NCBI GenBank assembly: GCA_021788955.1
Contig: JAJYKC010000165.1
Coordinates: 1 to 6,220, forward strand
From: Acidobacteriota bacterium
GTDB taxonomy: Bacteria; Acidobacteriota; Terriglobia; Bryobacterales; Bryobacteraceae
Direction: 5' to 3'
DNA length: 6,220 nt
Positions 1-5,538 of the stretch are shown here, in pieces; position 1 is the first letter of the stretch, and each line of letters opens with the position of its first letter. The translations under genes were made by a program, and so were the position numbers. The notes under the pieces were generated by a model. The model was not told the DNA's origin. It did no database searches and saw only the letters and a program-made list of their open reading frames with translations.

Positions 1-19
1 ACAGACCAAACCGGTAAGG

Positions 20-40
20 GTCCGGAGCCTTGATCCGGAC
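20..40. repeat. Short perfect inverted repeat (7-bp arms)
   Basis: GTCCGGA (20-26) pairs with TCCGGAC (34-40) across a 7-base loop. Two G-T pairs could lengthen it by two steps (18-19 with 41-42). It sits in the gene-free left edge. It could be a small stem-loop at the end of a gene lying left of the window; no U-run follows on the plus strand, so terminator function is uncertain. Confidence 0.4.
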
Positions 41-112
41 TTGTCAATCAACTGTTCTGGGCGGGAAGACCCACCGTCAGGATTGCTTGCAGTTTACCAT
101 CAAATAGTCATT

Positions 113-166
113 TCTCTACCGCCGATTTCGATAAAAAGCTTTTATCGGTGTGTTACGGCGGAGAGA
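113..166. repeat. Composite imperfect inverted repeat (two nested stems)
   Basis: The inner stem is a perfect 8-bp match, CGATAAAA (129-136) with TTTTATCG (140-147), around a 3-base loop. An outer stem pairs TCTCT-A-CCGCCG (113-124) with CGGCGGAGAGA (156-166), 11 bp with one bulged A at 118. The two stems are separated by an asymmetric 4/8 internal loop. It begins about 6 bases after the stop of the minus-strand metalloprotease-like gene, so it could be that transcript's 3' end structure. There is no clear U-run following on the minus strand, so it is not a textbook intrinsic terminator. Confidence 0.6.
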
Positions 167-171
167 GGAAG

Positions 172-795
172 TCACCGGCCGGAGACGGCTAACTCGTGCC
201 GGTTGAATGAAGCTTGAATGCGCTTGATCGCCTCGCGGTCCAGGCTGAGATCGCCGCGGACCAGTTCGCTCGCACTCAGCGAGGGCATCGCGACGCCGGA
301 TTCGGTGTGGCCGGAATCCCGGGTCACCATGTGATACACCTCGTGCGCCATAACCCGGCCGAGCGCGCGCCCCATGAGAATATCGCTTCGCTCATAGTCG
401 GCCGACCGGAGTTCGCGCTGCAGCGAGGCGCGGAGACGGTCGCAGCGAACCTCTCCAAAGGGCAGCACAGTCTCGTCGCTCGAGGACGTGAAGGCAAGAG
501 GGCCACGCTCGTCGAACGTCATCGGGTTCGGCTTGATGACACAGTTCCCGGTGAACCGGAACAGGACCAGGCTGTCGAACTGCGCGAACTGCGGGACGTC
601 TTCTTTACGGATCCAGTCCAGACGAAGGCCGGCTTGGCTCAGGATGCGCTCGGCTTCGACTTCCATTTCGCGGATCGAGCGATTTTCGTAGCGCGCGCCC
701 CGCAGGTCGAGAACGACGGTGAGCGGTGGCGGCGCTGCGGCGGCGGCCGTCAGGGGCAGCGAAACGAGTAACCACAACATCCGGGCATGCGACAT
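172..795 (-). CDS. Small secreted HExxH metalloprotease-like protein, function unknown
   Basis: This 207-residue protein has an N-terminal signal peptide (hydrophobic stretch about residues 6-21, then Ala/Pro-rich), so it is probably exported. The visible functional signature is HEVYH at residues 151-155, a zinc-binding HExxH helix with Glu152 as candidate catalytic base. A further His163 and a Gly-Val-Ala-Met turn at 167-170 follow. This pattern, HExxH, seven residues, His, then GxxM, recalls a set of small acidobacterial secreted proteins whose motif reads like HExGHxxxxxxxHxxxGxM. It is not a canonical metzincin, where the third His comes five residues earlier relative to this arrangement's loop end (HExxHxxGxxH). 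Cys85 and Cys118 could form a disulfide. The ATG at 795 is preceded by GGGGAGGGG (798-806), which supports this start. It follows the 409-residue gene with a 95-bp gap. Protease activity is inferred from the motif only; substrate unknown. Confidence 0.8.
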   Translation of the reverse strand: MSHARMLWLLVSLPLTAAAAAPPPLTVVLDLRGARYENRSIREMEVEAERILSQAGLRLDWIRKEDVPQFAQFDSLVLFRFTGNCVIKPNPMTFDERGPLAFTSSSDETVLPFGEVRCDRLRASLQRELRSADYERSDILMGRALGRVMAHEVYHMVTRDSGHTESGVAMPSLSASELVRGDLSLDREAIKRIQASFNRHELAVSGR

Positions 796-850
796 GGCCC
801 CTCCCCAACTGCGGGCGGAAGGCTCGTCCGACTAAGACCAAGCCGTCTCC

Positions 851-856
851 AGTATA
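851..856 (-). promoter_or_regulatory. Candidate -10 box upstream of the metalloprotease-like gene
   Basis: On the minus strand the hexamer reads TATACT, five of six matches to the bacterial -10 consensus, about 55 bases upstream of the ATG at 795. The expected -35 position (about 874-879, GCACGC) is a poor match. It would give this gene its own promoter despite following the 409-residue gene by only 95 bp. Confidence 0.3.
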
Positions 857-890
857 CGCAAGAACGCGCAGCCGCGTGCCGCGAGAGACG

Positions 891-2120
891 CTATTGCTGG
901 GGCTTCTCGGTGCCGGGTTGGGGCCTGGGCCCATTGGACGGAGCACTGGACGAGCCGCTGGCGGGAGCGTTGGCCGGTGCGTTCGCCGGGGCATTCGCGG
1001 GAGCGGGCGTCGCCGGCGCGCTGTTGGGCGCCGCGGGCTGCTCCTTGAACTGGTCTTCCGGCAGCGCGTCGCCGGAAGCGAAGTTGATCTTCACCTCGGA
1101 GCCGAACTTCTGATAGAGCCGGAACTCTTTGTCGTTGCGGAACGACAGGTGAGGAAAGCGCTCCATCGGGCTCGTGGAGATCAGCCGGACGCGTAGCGGC
1201 AGCATGTACATGTTGTCGCCGATCGGCGCGAGGTCGTAGTCGAGCGTCGTCTTGGCGTAGGTCACCGGGAACGAAGACGGGATGTTCACCGGCTCCAGCG
1301 AAATCCGTGAGACGACGCCCGTGTCCTTGTCGACAAAGATTTCGCCCTTATACCCCGGCACGATCCGCATATGGCCGTCGGCCTCCATGCTGTATTCGGA
1401 ATACTCCTGCGGAACCTGGTAGGCGAAGACATAGTGGAGCCGGCCGCGAAGCGTGGCCCAGCGCGACCATTGGAAGCTGGCGTGTGAGTGGGCCTCGAAG
1501 ATTTCTTTCATCTGGGAGCCGAATTCCCCGCGGCTGATGACCCCGCCCAGGCGGTCCAGAGGCACGTCGTCCGGGTGGTTGGTGACGTTGATGACGTCGT
1601 ACTTTTCCTGCTGATCGAAGTAAGTCAGCTTCGTGGTGATCGTGTCGAGCAGCCCCCAGCTTTCGGACCCGGAGGGGTCGTAATACCGGCGGGTCACCTC
1701 GACGCAAAGGAAATTGGGAAGCTGCTTGGTGTAGGTTTGGGCGTACTCGCGCGTGGCCTCGATGATCTTGGCCTGCTCGATGGAGTCCGGTGGCGGCATC
1801 GGCGGAGGGGGCGGAGCGGCTTTAGGTGGCGGCGGTGGCGCTTTCATCGACGCCGACTCTTCGGCGAGATGCTCGAGGATGGCTATCGATTTCGGACCGA
1901 TGCCGAGCCCCTGAAACTCCTCTACCGTGCTCATGTCTAACTTGTCGGTGAGCCGGACGGTCTTCAGGTACTGGGCGACATCCTTATCGGACATCTTAAG
2001 GTTGATGGAAGATTGCAGGAAGGCCGTAAGCTTGGCGACACTGAGCGGAGTCCCGGCTGAGCCGCCATAGGCAGCGCAAGCCAGAATCACCGCACATAGG
2101 CCCAATGACTTCAAACGCAT
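891..2120 (-). CDS. Secreted acidobacterial multi-module protein of unknown function
   Basis: This 409-residue protein starts with a signal peptide (about residues 1-22). It continues with a compact helical module (about 25-90) that includes a GLGIGPKSI turn at 71-79. A proline hinge lies at 95-111 (runs of five prolines), followed by a large globular domain (about 113-360) that opens with a LPNFLCVEVTRRY block at 134-146. The C-terminus (361-409) is an Ala/Pro/Asn/Ser low-complexity tail with APAN repeats. From memory, this hinge plus 'LPNFxCxxxTRRY ... RWATLRGR ... VPGYxGxIxVD' architecture is a family expanded in Acidobacteriota without assigned function. The globular domain looks beta-rich, vaguely like outer-membrane lipoprotein-sorting or DUF3108-type folds, but that is inference. 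The ATG at 2120 has an AGGGAGAG Shine-Dalgarno about 8 bases upstream. A weak lipobox (ILAC, residues 12-15) makes lipoprotein processing possible but unlikely. The gene ends in TAG. Confidence 0.88.
   Translation of the reverse strand: MRLKSLGLCAVILACAAYGGSAGTPLSVAKLTAFLQSSINLKMSDKDVAQYLKTVRLTDKLDMSTVEEFQGLGIGPKSIAILEHLAEESASMKAPPPPPKAAPPPPPMPPPDSIEQAKIIEATREYAQTYTKQLPNFLCVEVTRRYYDPSGSESWGLLDTITTKLTYFDQQEKYDVINVTNHPDDVPLDRLGGVISRGEFGSQMKEIFEAHSHASFQWSRWATLRGRLHYVFAYQVPQEYSEYSMEADGHMRIVPGYKGEIFVDKDTGVVSRISLEPVNIPSSFPVTYAKTTLDYDLAPIGDNMYMLPLRVRLISTSPMERFPHLSFRNDKEFRLYQKFGSEVKINFASGDALPEDQFKEQPAAPNSAPATPAPANAPANAPANAPASGSSSAPSNGPRPQPGTEKPQQ
960..1004 (-). repeat. APAN tetrapeptide repeat in the C-terminal tail of the 409-residue protein
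   Basis: Residues 373-387 read as three APAN units followed by APA. The codons differ at third positions from unit to unit (for example GCT CCC GCG AAT versus GCA CCG GCC AAC), so the repeat is clearer in protein than in DNA. It forms part of a flexible low-complexity tail after the globular domain. Confidence 0.8.
1785..1838 (-). repeat. Proline-run hinge coding segment
   Basis: Encodes residues 95-112, with two runs of five prolines and one of three. It separates the N-terminal helical module from the main domain of the secreted protein and would act as a stiff spacer. Confidence 0.75.
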
Positions 2121-2241
2121 CGTCTCGCTCTCTCCCTAAGAAGATGCGGCGGACGGCCGAAAGGTGACCGCCCAATGCTCCCCGCTGGCAGGCGGGCGCG
2201 CCCAGGACAGGCTACGAACTCTTTCGGTCCCCGCATTCAGT
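2121..2241. other. Intergenic gap between hydrolase and 409-residue gene
   Basis: This 121-bp gap separates two genes on the same strand. It contains a GC stem, CCCGC (2181-2185) with GCGGG (2192-2196) around a 6-base loop. It also contains a looser stem, GGCGG (2148-2152) with CCGCC (2169-2173), whose interior holds a GAAA tetraloop-like sequence flanked by CC and GG. Neither is followed by a U-run, so a terminator is not claimed. I find no convincing -35/-10 pair for the downstream gene. The Shine-Dalgarno AGGGAGAG of that gene lies at its 5' end side (about 2129-2136). Confidence 0.35.
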
Positions 2242-3309
2242 TTAGAACGGAAGACGCCGCCTGCGCCGGGCCGGTTGCGCCGGGCCGAGTGAGCGCGCAA
2301 TCGCATCCTGAACCAGAGGCGCCATGATCCGGTAGCCGCTGCTGTTGGGATGGAGGCCGTCGTCGGAGAGGCCGGCCTGAAGCCGCGACTGGGCGTCCAC
2401 CATTTTCGAGTAGTAGTCGAGATACGTGCAGCCCTTTTCGCGGCACAGGCGGGAGATCCAGTCGTTCAGTTGTACGATCGTGGCCGGCGGGCGGAGCGCG
2501 CCGCGTTCATAGTTGGGGTCTTTGGCGCGGTTGAAGTCGTTCACCGGAAGCAGGCTGGCCAGAATCACGTGGATCTTGTTGAATGAAGCCAGCTCGAACA
2601 TCGACGTGAGGTTGGCTTCGATGGCGGTGAGAGGGATGCCGCGCGCGATGTCGTTGGTCCCGGCCAGAATCACTACCGCCGTGGGCTGCAGGCTGACCAC
2701 GTCGGCCTGAAATCTTTGCAGCATCTCACCCGTCGTTTGGCCGGAAATGCCGCGGTTGGGAAAATCGCGACCGGGGAAATACTCGTTCAGGCGCCAGAAA
2801 TCGGTAATGCTGTCACCGAAGAAAACCACGCGGTCATTGCCGGGCTTGGGCGGGCCGAGACGGATGTTGTCGTCGACGAAGCGCGCCAGGTCCGCCGGAT
2901 CCGGGCTGTGGAGGCTTCGCGCCTGATGCTCGAGAGCGGCCGTGAAGCCGGCCTGCGCGCGCAGGAGGTTGTCGCGCAACTCGGTCATCTGCGCGCGGGC
3001 GGTTTCCGGGAATGGAAATGGTTTCGGCACGGCGTCGGCAAGTTCCAGGAAAATGCGGACGGCGGTGACAAACCGGTAGTCGTAGGATTCGTTCCAGCCT
3101 TGGGCGTGAAGATTGACAACGGCTTGGCGCGCATCTTCAATGAGCGGCGCTCCGGCGCGAGCCAACTCCGGCGTAGCCACCGTGGACGCTTCCATCAGTT
3201 GTACGGTTCGCTTGTATAGCGTTTCGCGGGCCGAATTCGACAGCAGCGCGCCAGGAGCGGGGGCAGTCTGCGCCAGCAGGACCACCGCCGCCAGCGAGGC
3301 CAGTATCAT
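2242..3309 (-). CDS. GDSL/SGNH-family hydrolase (secreted esterase-like)
   Basis: This 355-residue protein is a serine esterase or acylhydrolase of the SGNH superfamily. All signature blocks are visible in order: block I FFGDSIT at 163-169 (nucleophile Ser167), block II NRGISG at 185-190 (oxyanion-hole Gly187), block III GTND at 217-220 (Asn219), and block V DDGLHPN at 316-322 (Asp317 and His320). The catalytic domain covers about 158-342. It is preceded by a mostly helical segment of about 130 residues (25-155) that I do not recognise. The N-terminus (about 1-18) is hydrophobic and signal-like but lacks the usual Lys/Arg. The C-terminus ends in five arginines before LPF. The ATG at 3309 overlaps the stop of the DUF3108 gene by 4 bp (ATGA), with GGAGAAGGAAG just upstream, implying coupled translation. 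Close homologues of this type can act on acylated sugars or glycans; the true substrate here cannot be read from sequence. Confidence 0.93.
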   Translation of the reverse strand: MILASLAAVVLLAQTAPAPGALLSNSARETLYKRTVQLMEASTVATPELARAGAPLIEDARQAVVNLHAQGWNESYDYRFVTAVRIFLELADAVPKPFPFPETARAQMTELRDNLLRAQAGFTAALEHQARSLHSPDPADLARFVDDNIRLGPPKPGNDRVVFFGDSITDFWRLNEYFPGRDFPNRGISGQTTGEMLQRFQADVVSLQPTAVVILAGTNDIARGIPLTAIEANLTSMFELASFNKIHVILASLLPVNDFNRAKDPNYERGALRPPATIVQLNDWISRLCREKGCTYLDYYSKMVDAQSRLQAGLSDDGLHPNSSGYRIMAPLVQDAIARSLGPAQPARRRRRLPF

Positions 3310-4106
3310 CCCTGGGCTTCCTTCTCCAACTGCAATGTGATGGTGCCGATCACGATCGGAAGACGCACCTGGATTTGCACCGGCAGGCGGCGGGCGTCGT
3401 CGCTCAACCAGAAGTCGACGTGCGCTTTGCGTTTGTAGAGGACGCCGTTGAAAAGATCCGCTTCGTAATGAATGGTCTTGAAGCGGCCGAGTTTTGTGAC
3501 CACTTCTTCCCTGCTCTGCGCCTCGATGCGAACCTGCGCGGCCTTCTTACCGTCCGACATCGGTAAATGTGTAGTCTGGCCTACATCCAACTGAAGCGTG
3601 CGAAGCCGGTAGAGTCCGCCAATGACGTCGCTCACACAATCCGGAATCGGCGTCTGGGCGGAATGCAGTACCACGTTCTTGATCCGGTCCCGCTCGACGT
3701 AGCTGGCCATTCCCTTGGCTCGATCGTAAGTGACGCGCGTCTCGCGGCTGCGTTTCCCTTCCAACGCTTGCAGATGACTGTCGAGGGCGCAGAAGGTATC
3801 TTCCAGATTCACGTCGTAGTCGTCGCTCAACCGGAAGAACTCGGCGATGACGCCTGTGGATTCCACATGAACGCTGGAGCGCCAGCGGGGATGCTCGGCA
3901 ACACCGTCGGGTGTGATACGTAGCGTGGCCGCGCCGGCGTTGAACACGCGCCATTGCACGGAATACTGCAGCGTCTCGGTTCGCTTGGTGAAGGGGGCGG
4001 ACAGTCCGGGTTCGGCCGCCAGGAGTTCCAGCGGGGGACACGAAAGAGAAAGCAGCAGCGCCACGCCGATCGCCGCGCGGCACGCCGCTTGACGGCGACG
4101 GAGCAT
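3306..4106 (-). CDS. DUF3108 domain-containing exported protein
   Basis: This 266-residue protein carries an Arg-rich N-terminus (LRRRQAACR), a hydrophobic signal segment (about 12-30) and then a DUF3108-type beta-rich domain across most of its length (about 38-262). The C-terminal signature (FWLSDDARRLPVQIQV, then the IGTITLQLEKE ending) is what I recognise as the DUF3108 family, periplasmic or outer-membrane-associated proteins of unknown biochemical role. The YKRKAHVDFW block precedes it. ATG at 4106 is taken as the start. A TTG directly in front (4107-4109) would add one residue. Neither has an obvious Shine-Dalgarno. The gene overlaps the downstream SGNH hydrolase by ATGA, so the two proteins are probably made together and may share a pathway. 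It is divergently oriented to the glycosyltransferase across a roughly 240-bp region. Family assignment is good; function is unknown. Confidence 0.9.
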   Translation of the reverse strand: MLRRRQAACRAAIGVALLLSLSCPPLELLAAEPGLSAPFTKRTETLQYSVQWRVFNAGAATLRITPDGVAEHPRWRSSVHVESTGVIAEFFRLSDDYDVNLEDTFCALDSHLQALEGKRSRETRVTYDRAKGMASYVERDRIKNVVLHSAQTPIPDCVSDVIGGLYRLRTLQLDVGQTTHLPMSDGKKAAQVRIEAQSREEVVTKLGRFKTIHYEADLFNGVLYKRKAHVDFWLSDDARRLPVQIQVRLPIVIGTITLQLEKEAQG

Positions 4107-4213
4107 CAACTTTGAGTTTGGCAGATGTCGGGAGGCGCTGGCAAACCTGGACCGCCGGTACGGGAATTTCAGAAAATCCTGCTCCGGCTCATAGTGCTCT
4201 CATACTACACGTT

Positions 4214-4228
4214 ATATCGGCGTGATAT
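4214..4228. promoter_or_regulatory. Candidate operator dyad ATATC-N5-GATAT
   Basis: A perfect 5-bp dyad with a 5-base spacer lies at the most A/T-rich point of the divergent region. It overlaps the -10-like hexamers on both strands. Its position would suit a regulator that controls both divergent units. The arms are short, so chance is a real alternative. Confidence 0.3.
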
Positions 4229-4266
4229 GATCTTCGAGTGGCTGCACTCCCGATGTCTGTGAAATC

Positions 4267-4296
4267 CCAAGGGGTTTCGTGGATTTACTCCCTTGG
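4267..4296 (+). other. Stem-loop in the glycosyltransferase leader
   Basis: CCAAGGG (4267-4273) pairs perfectly with CCCTTGG (4290-4296) around a 16-base loop. It lies 51 bases before the preferred GTG start at 4348, so it would be in the 5' untranslated leader. If translation began at GTG 4279 the right arm would be coding. No riboswitch family is recognised. Confidence 0.35.
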
Positions 4297-4336
4297 CGTG
4301 GGTATCGGGCGGCCGTGGGCGTCGAATCCTGTTGCC

Positions 4337-4350
4337 GAGGCGGCAGGGTG
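4337..4350 (+). promoter_or_regulatory. Ribosome binding site deciding the glycosyltransferase start
   Basis: GAGG (4337-4340) sits 7 bases before GTG (4348-4350). This spacing, together with the family-typical N-terminus that follows, selects this GTG over the upstream GTG at 4279. Confidence 0.6.
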
Positions 4351-5538
4351 ATCTCCCCTCTGCGCGTCGCCTTATTTACGGACTCGCTGATCGAGGCCAA
4401 TGGCGTCGGGACCGTTTCGCAGCACTTCCTCAGCTTTGCCGGATCCCGCAACTTGCCTTTTTTCTGCGCGTTCGGAGGAAACCAGACCCGCCCAAGGCAG
4501 GAGCGGAGCGTCACCTTTTATGAGCTGAAGCGCAGCTTGGCTTCGTTTTCCCTCGACCATGAGCTCCGCTGCGATCCGTTGCTGATTCGCTACAAGAAAA
4601 GTATTACCCGAGCCACACAGGCGTTCGGGCCGGACCTGATCCAAATTACGGGTCCCGGCGACCTCGGCGTCCTGGGTTTCTGGGTTGCGCACTCGCTCCA
4701 AGTGCCACTGGCTGTATCCTGGCATACAAATTTGCATGAATACGCGGCCTTGCGGCTGGAAAGAGCGTTGAGCTGGGCTCCACGCGGACTCCGGACGAAA
4801 GCCGCCGGGATGGCTGGAAAGTGGAGCCTGGACGCTCTGACGCGCTTCTACGGTTTGGGGCGCTTTCTGCTGGCTCCGAACGAGGCGGCACGCTCCATGC
4901 TCGCCGAACGAACCGGGCGCTCCGTCTTCGGGCTCGGTCACGGCGTGGATTGCGAAATGTTCTCACCAGCCCACCGCCGCCGGAAGGACGGCGTGTTCAC
5001 CATCGGCTATGCCGGGCGCCTGACACCGGAAAAAGGCGTGCGGATGTTCGCCGAAATCGAGCGGCGGCTCGAGGCGCGGGGGCACTCGCGCTTTCGCATC
5101 GTTCTGCTCGGCGAGGGGAGCGAACGGGGCTGGCTGCGCACGCAATTGAAACGCGGGAAATTCTCAGGCGTCCTTCGAGGTGAGGCCCTGGCGCAGGCGT
5201 TCGCCGATATGGACGCATTCGTGTTCCCGTCGGCAACCGATACGTTCGGGCTGGTATTGCTCGAGGCGATGGCCTCCGGCGTTCCCGTTCTGGCTTCGGC
5301 GCCTGCCTGCGGGCGCATCGGAGTGTGCGACGGCGTCGAGGGCTTCGAGGCGGGTTCTTCGGAGGAATTTGCGCAAGGTTTGGAGCGGCTGATGATCGAC
5401 GATTGGCTTCGTGGACAGATGGGAATCGCGGCGCGCGATTGCGCCCGCCGGCAGTCCTGGAACCGTGTGTTCGAGACGCTCTACGAAACCTATGACGCGG
5501 CGCTCGATCGGCGTGTGCGGGAGGCTCAACCGGCATGA
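4348..5538 (+). CDS. GT4-family glycosyltransferase (GT-B fold, PimB/MgtA-like)
   Basis: This is a cytoplasmic retaining glycosyltransferase that would transfer a sugar from a nucleotide donor to a lipid or glycan acceptor. With the GTG start at 4348 it is 396 residues. The N-terminal Rossmann half opens with LRVALFTDS and a NGVGTVSQ glycine loop, and has SWHTNLHEYA at about 124-133, typical of PimB/MgtA-like mannosyl- or glucosyltransferases. The C-terminal donor-binding half has GYAGRLTPEKGV (about 220-231), then SATDTFGLVLLEAMASGVPV (about 295-314). In the usual EX7E motif the first Glu is Asp298 here, with Glu306 kept; that variant occurs in this subgroup. An upstream in-frame GTG at 4279 would add 23 residues that look unlike the family. 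GTG at 4348 is preferred because it has GAGG 7 bases upstream and places the Rossmann strand at the N-terminus. The donor sugar cannot be assigned. Its stop overlaps the next gene's ATG (ATGA). Confidence 0.92.
   Translation: MISPLRVALFTDSLIEANGVGTVSQHFLSFAGSRNLPFFCAFGGNQTRPRQERSVTFYELKRSLASFSLDHELRCDPLLIRYKKSITRATQAFGPDLIQITGPGDLGVLGFWVAHSLQVPLAVSWHTNLHEYAALRLERALSWAPRGLRTKAAGMAGKWSLDALTRFYGLGRFLLAPNEAARSMLAERTGRSVFGLGHGVDCEMFSPAHRRRKDGVFTIGYAGRLTPEKGVRMFAEIERRLEARGHSRFRIVLLGEGSERGWLRTQLKRGKFSGVLRGEALAQAFADMDAFVFPSATDTFGLVLLEAMASGVPVLASAPACGRIGVCDGVEGFEAGSSEEFAQGLERLMIDDWLRGQMGIAARDCARRQSWNRVFETLYETYDAALDRRVREAQPA

Larger units (their letters stand above)
1..171. other. Left-edge region without a convincing gene
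   Basis: About 170 bases with no gene I would call. A plus-strand frame is open from position 2 to about 215 but overlaps the end of the metalloprotease-like gene and shows no recognisable protein features. The region holds the two inverted repeats listed separately and is slightly more A/T-rich around 91-150 than the neighbouring genes. Confidence 0.5.
4107..4347. promoter_or_regulatory. Divergent promoter region between DUF3108 gene and glycosyltransferase
   Basis: About 240 bases separate the two divergently transcribed starts, so promoters for both units must lie in or near it. The A/T-rich part around 4195-4231 is the best candidate. On the plus strand TATGAT (4226-4231) matches the -10 consensus in five of six positions, with only a weak -35 (ACTACA, 4204-4209). 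On the minus strand TATAAC (4216-4211) is a -10-like hexamer, again without a good -35. Assignment is by position and hexamer similarity only. Confidence 0.45.

Noticed and set aside
2..215. Open plus-strand frame at the left edge as the end of an upstream gene
   Set aside because: It runs through the inverted repeats and into the end of the opposite gene, with no recognisable protein character. It cannot be excluded without sequence to the left.
214..771. 185-residue plus-strand frame opposite the metalloprotease-like gene
   Set aside because: It lies almost wholly antisense to a gene with a signal peptide, a good ribosome site and a HExxH motif. Its own translation shows no recognisable feature; high-GC codon structure explains such frames.
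2062..2120. Lipoprotein signal in the 409-residue protein (ILAC at residues 12-15)
   Set aside because: Leu at the -2 position is unusual and the segment before Cys is short. Ordinary signal-peptidase I cleavage after about residue 22 fits better.
2148..2196. Intrinsic terminator between the hydrolase and the 409-residue gene
   Set aside because: GC stems are present but no U-run follows on the minus strand, and such stems are common by chance in GC-rich DNA.
4279..4347. Upstream GTG (4279) as the glycosyltransferase start
   Set aside because: The 23 extra residues are unlike the family and precede the canonical first beta strand. GTG 4348 has a better ribosome site.
4372..4941. 189-residue and other minus-strand frames across the glycosyltransferase
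   Set aside because: Antisense to a clear GT4 enzyme, with no plausible domains.
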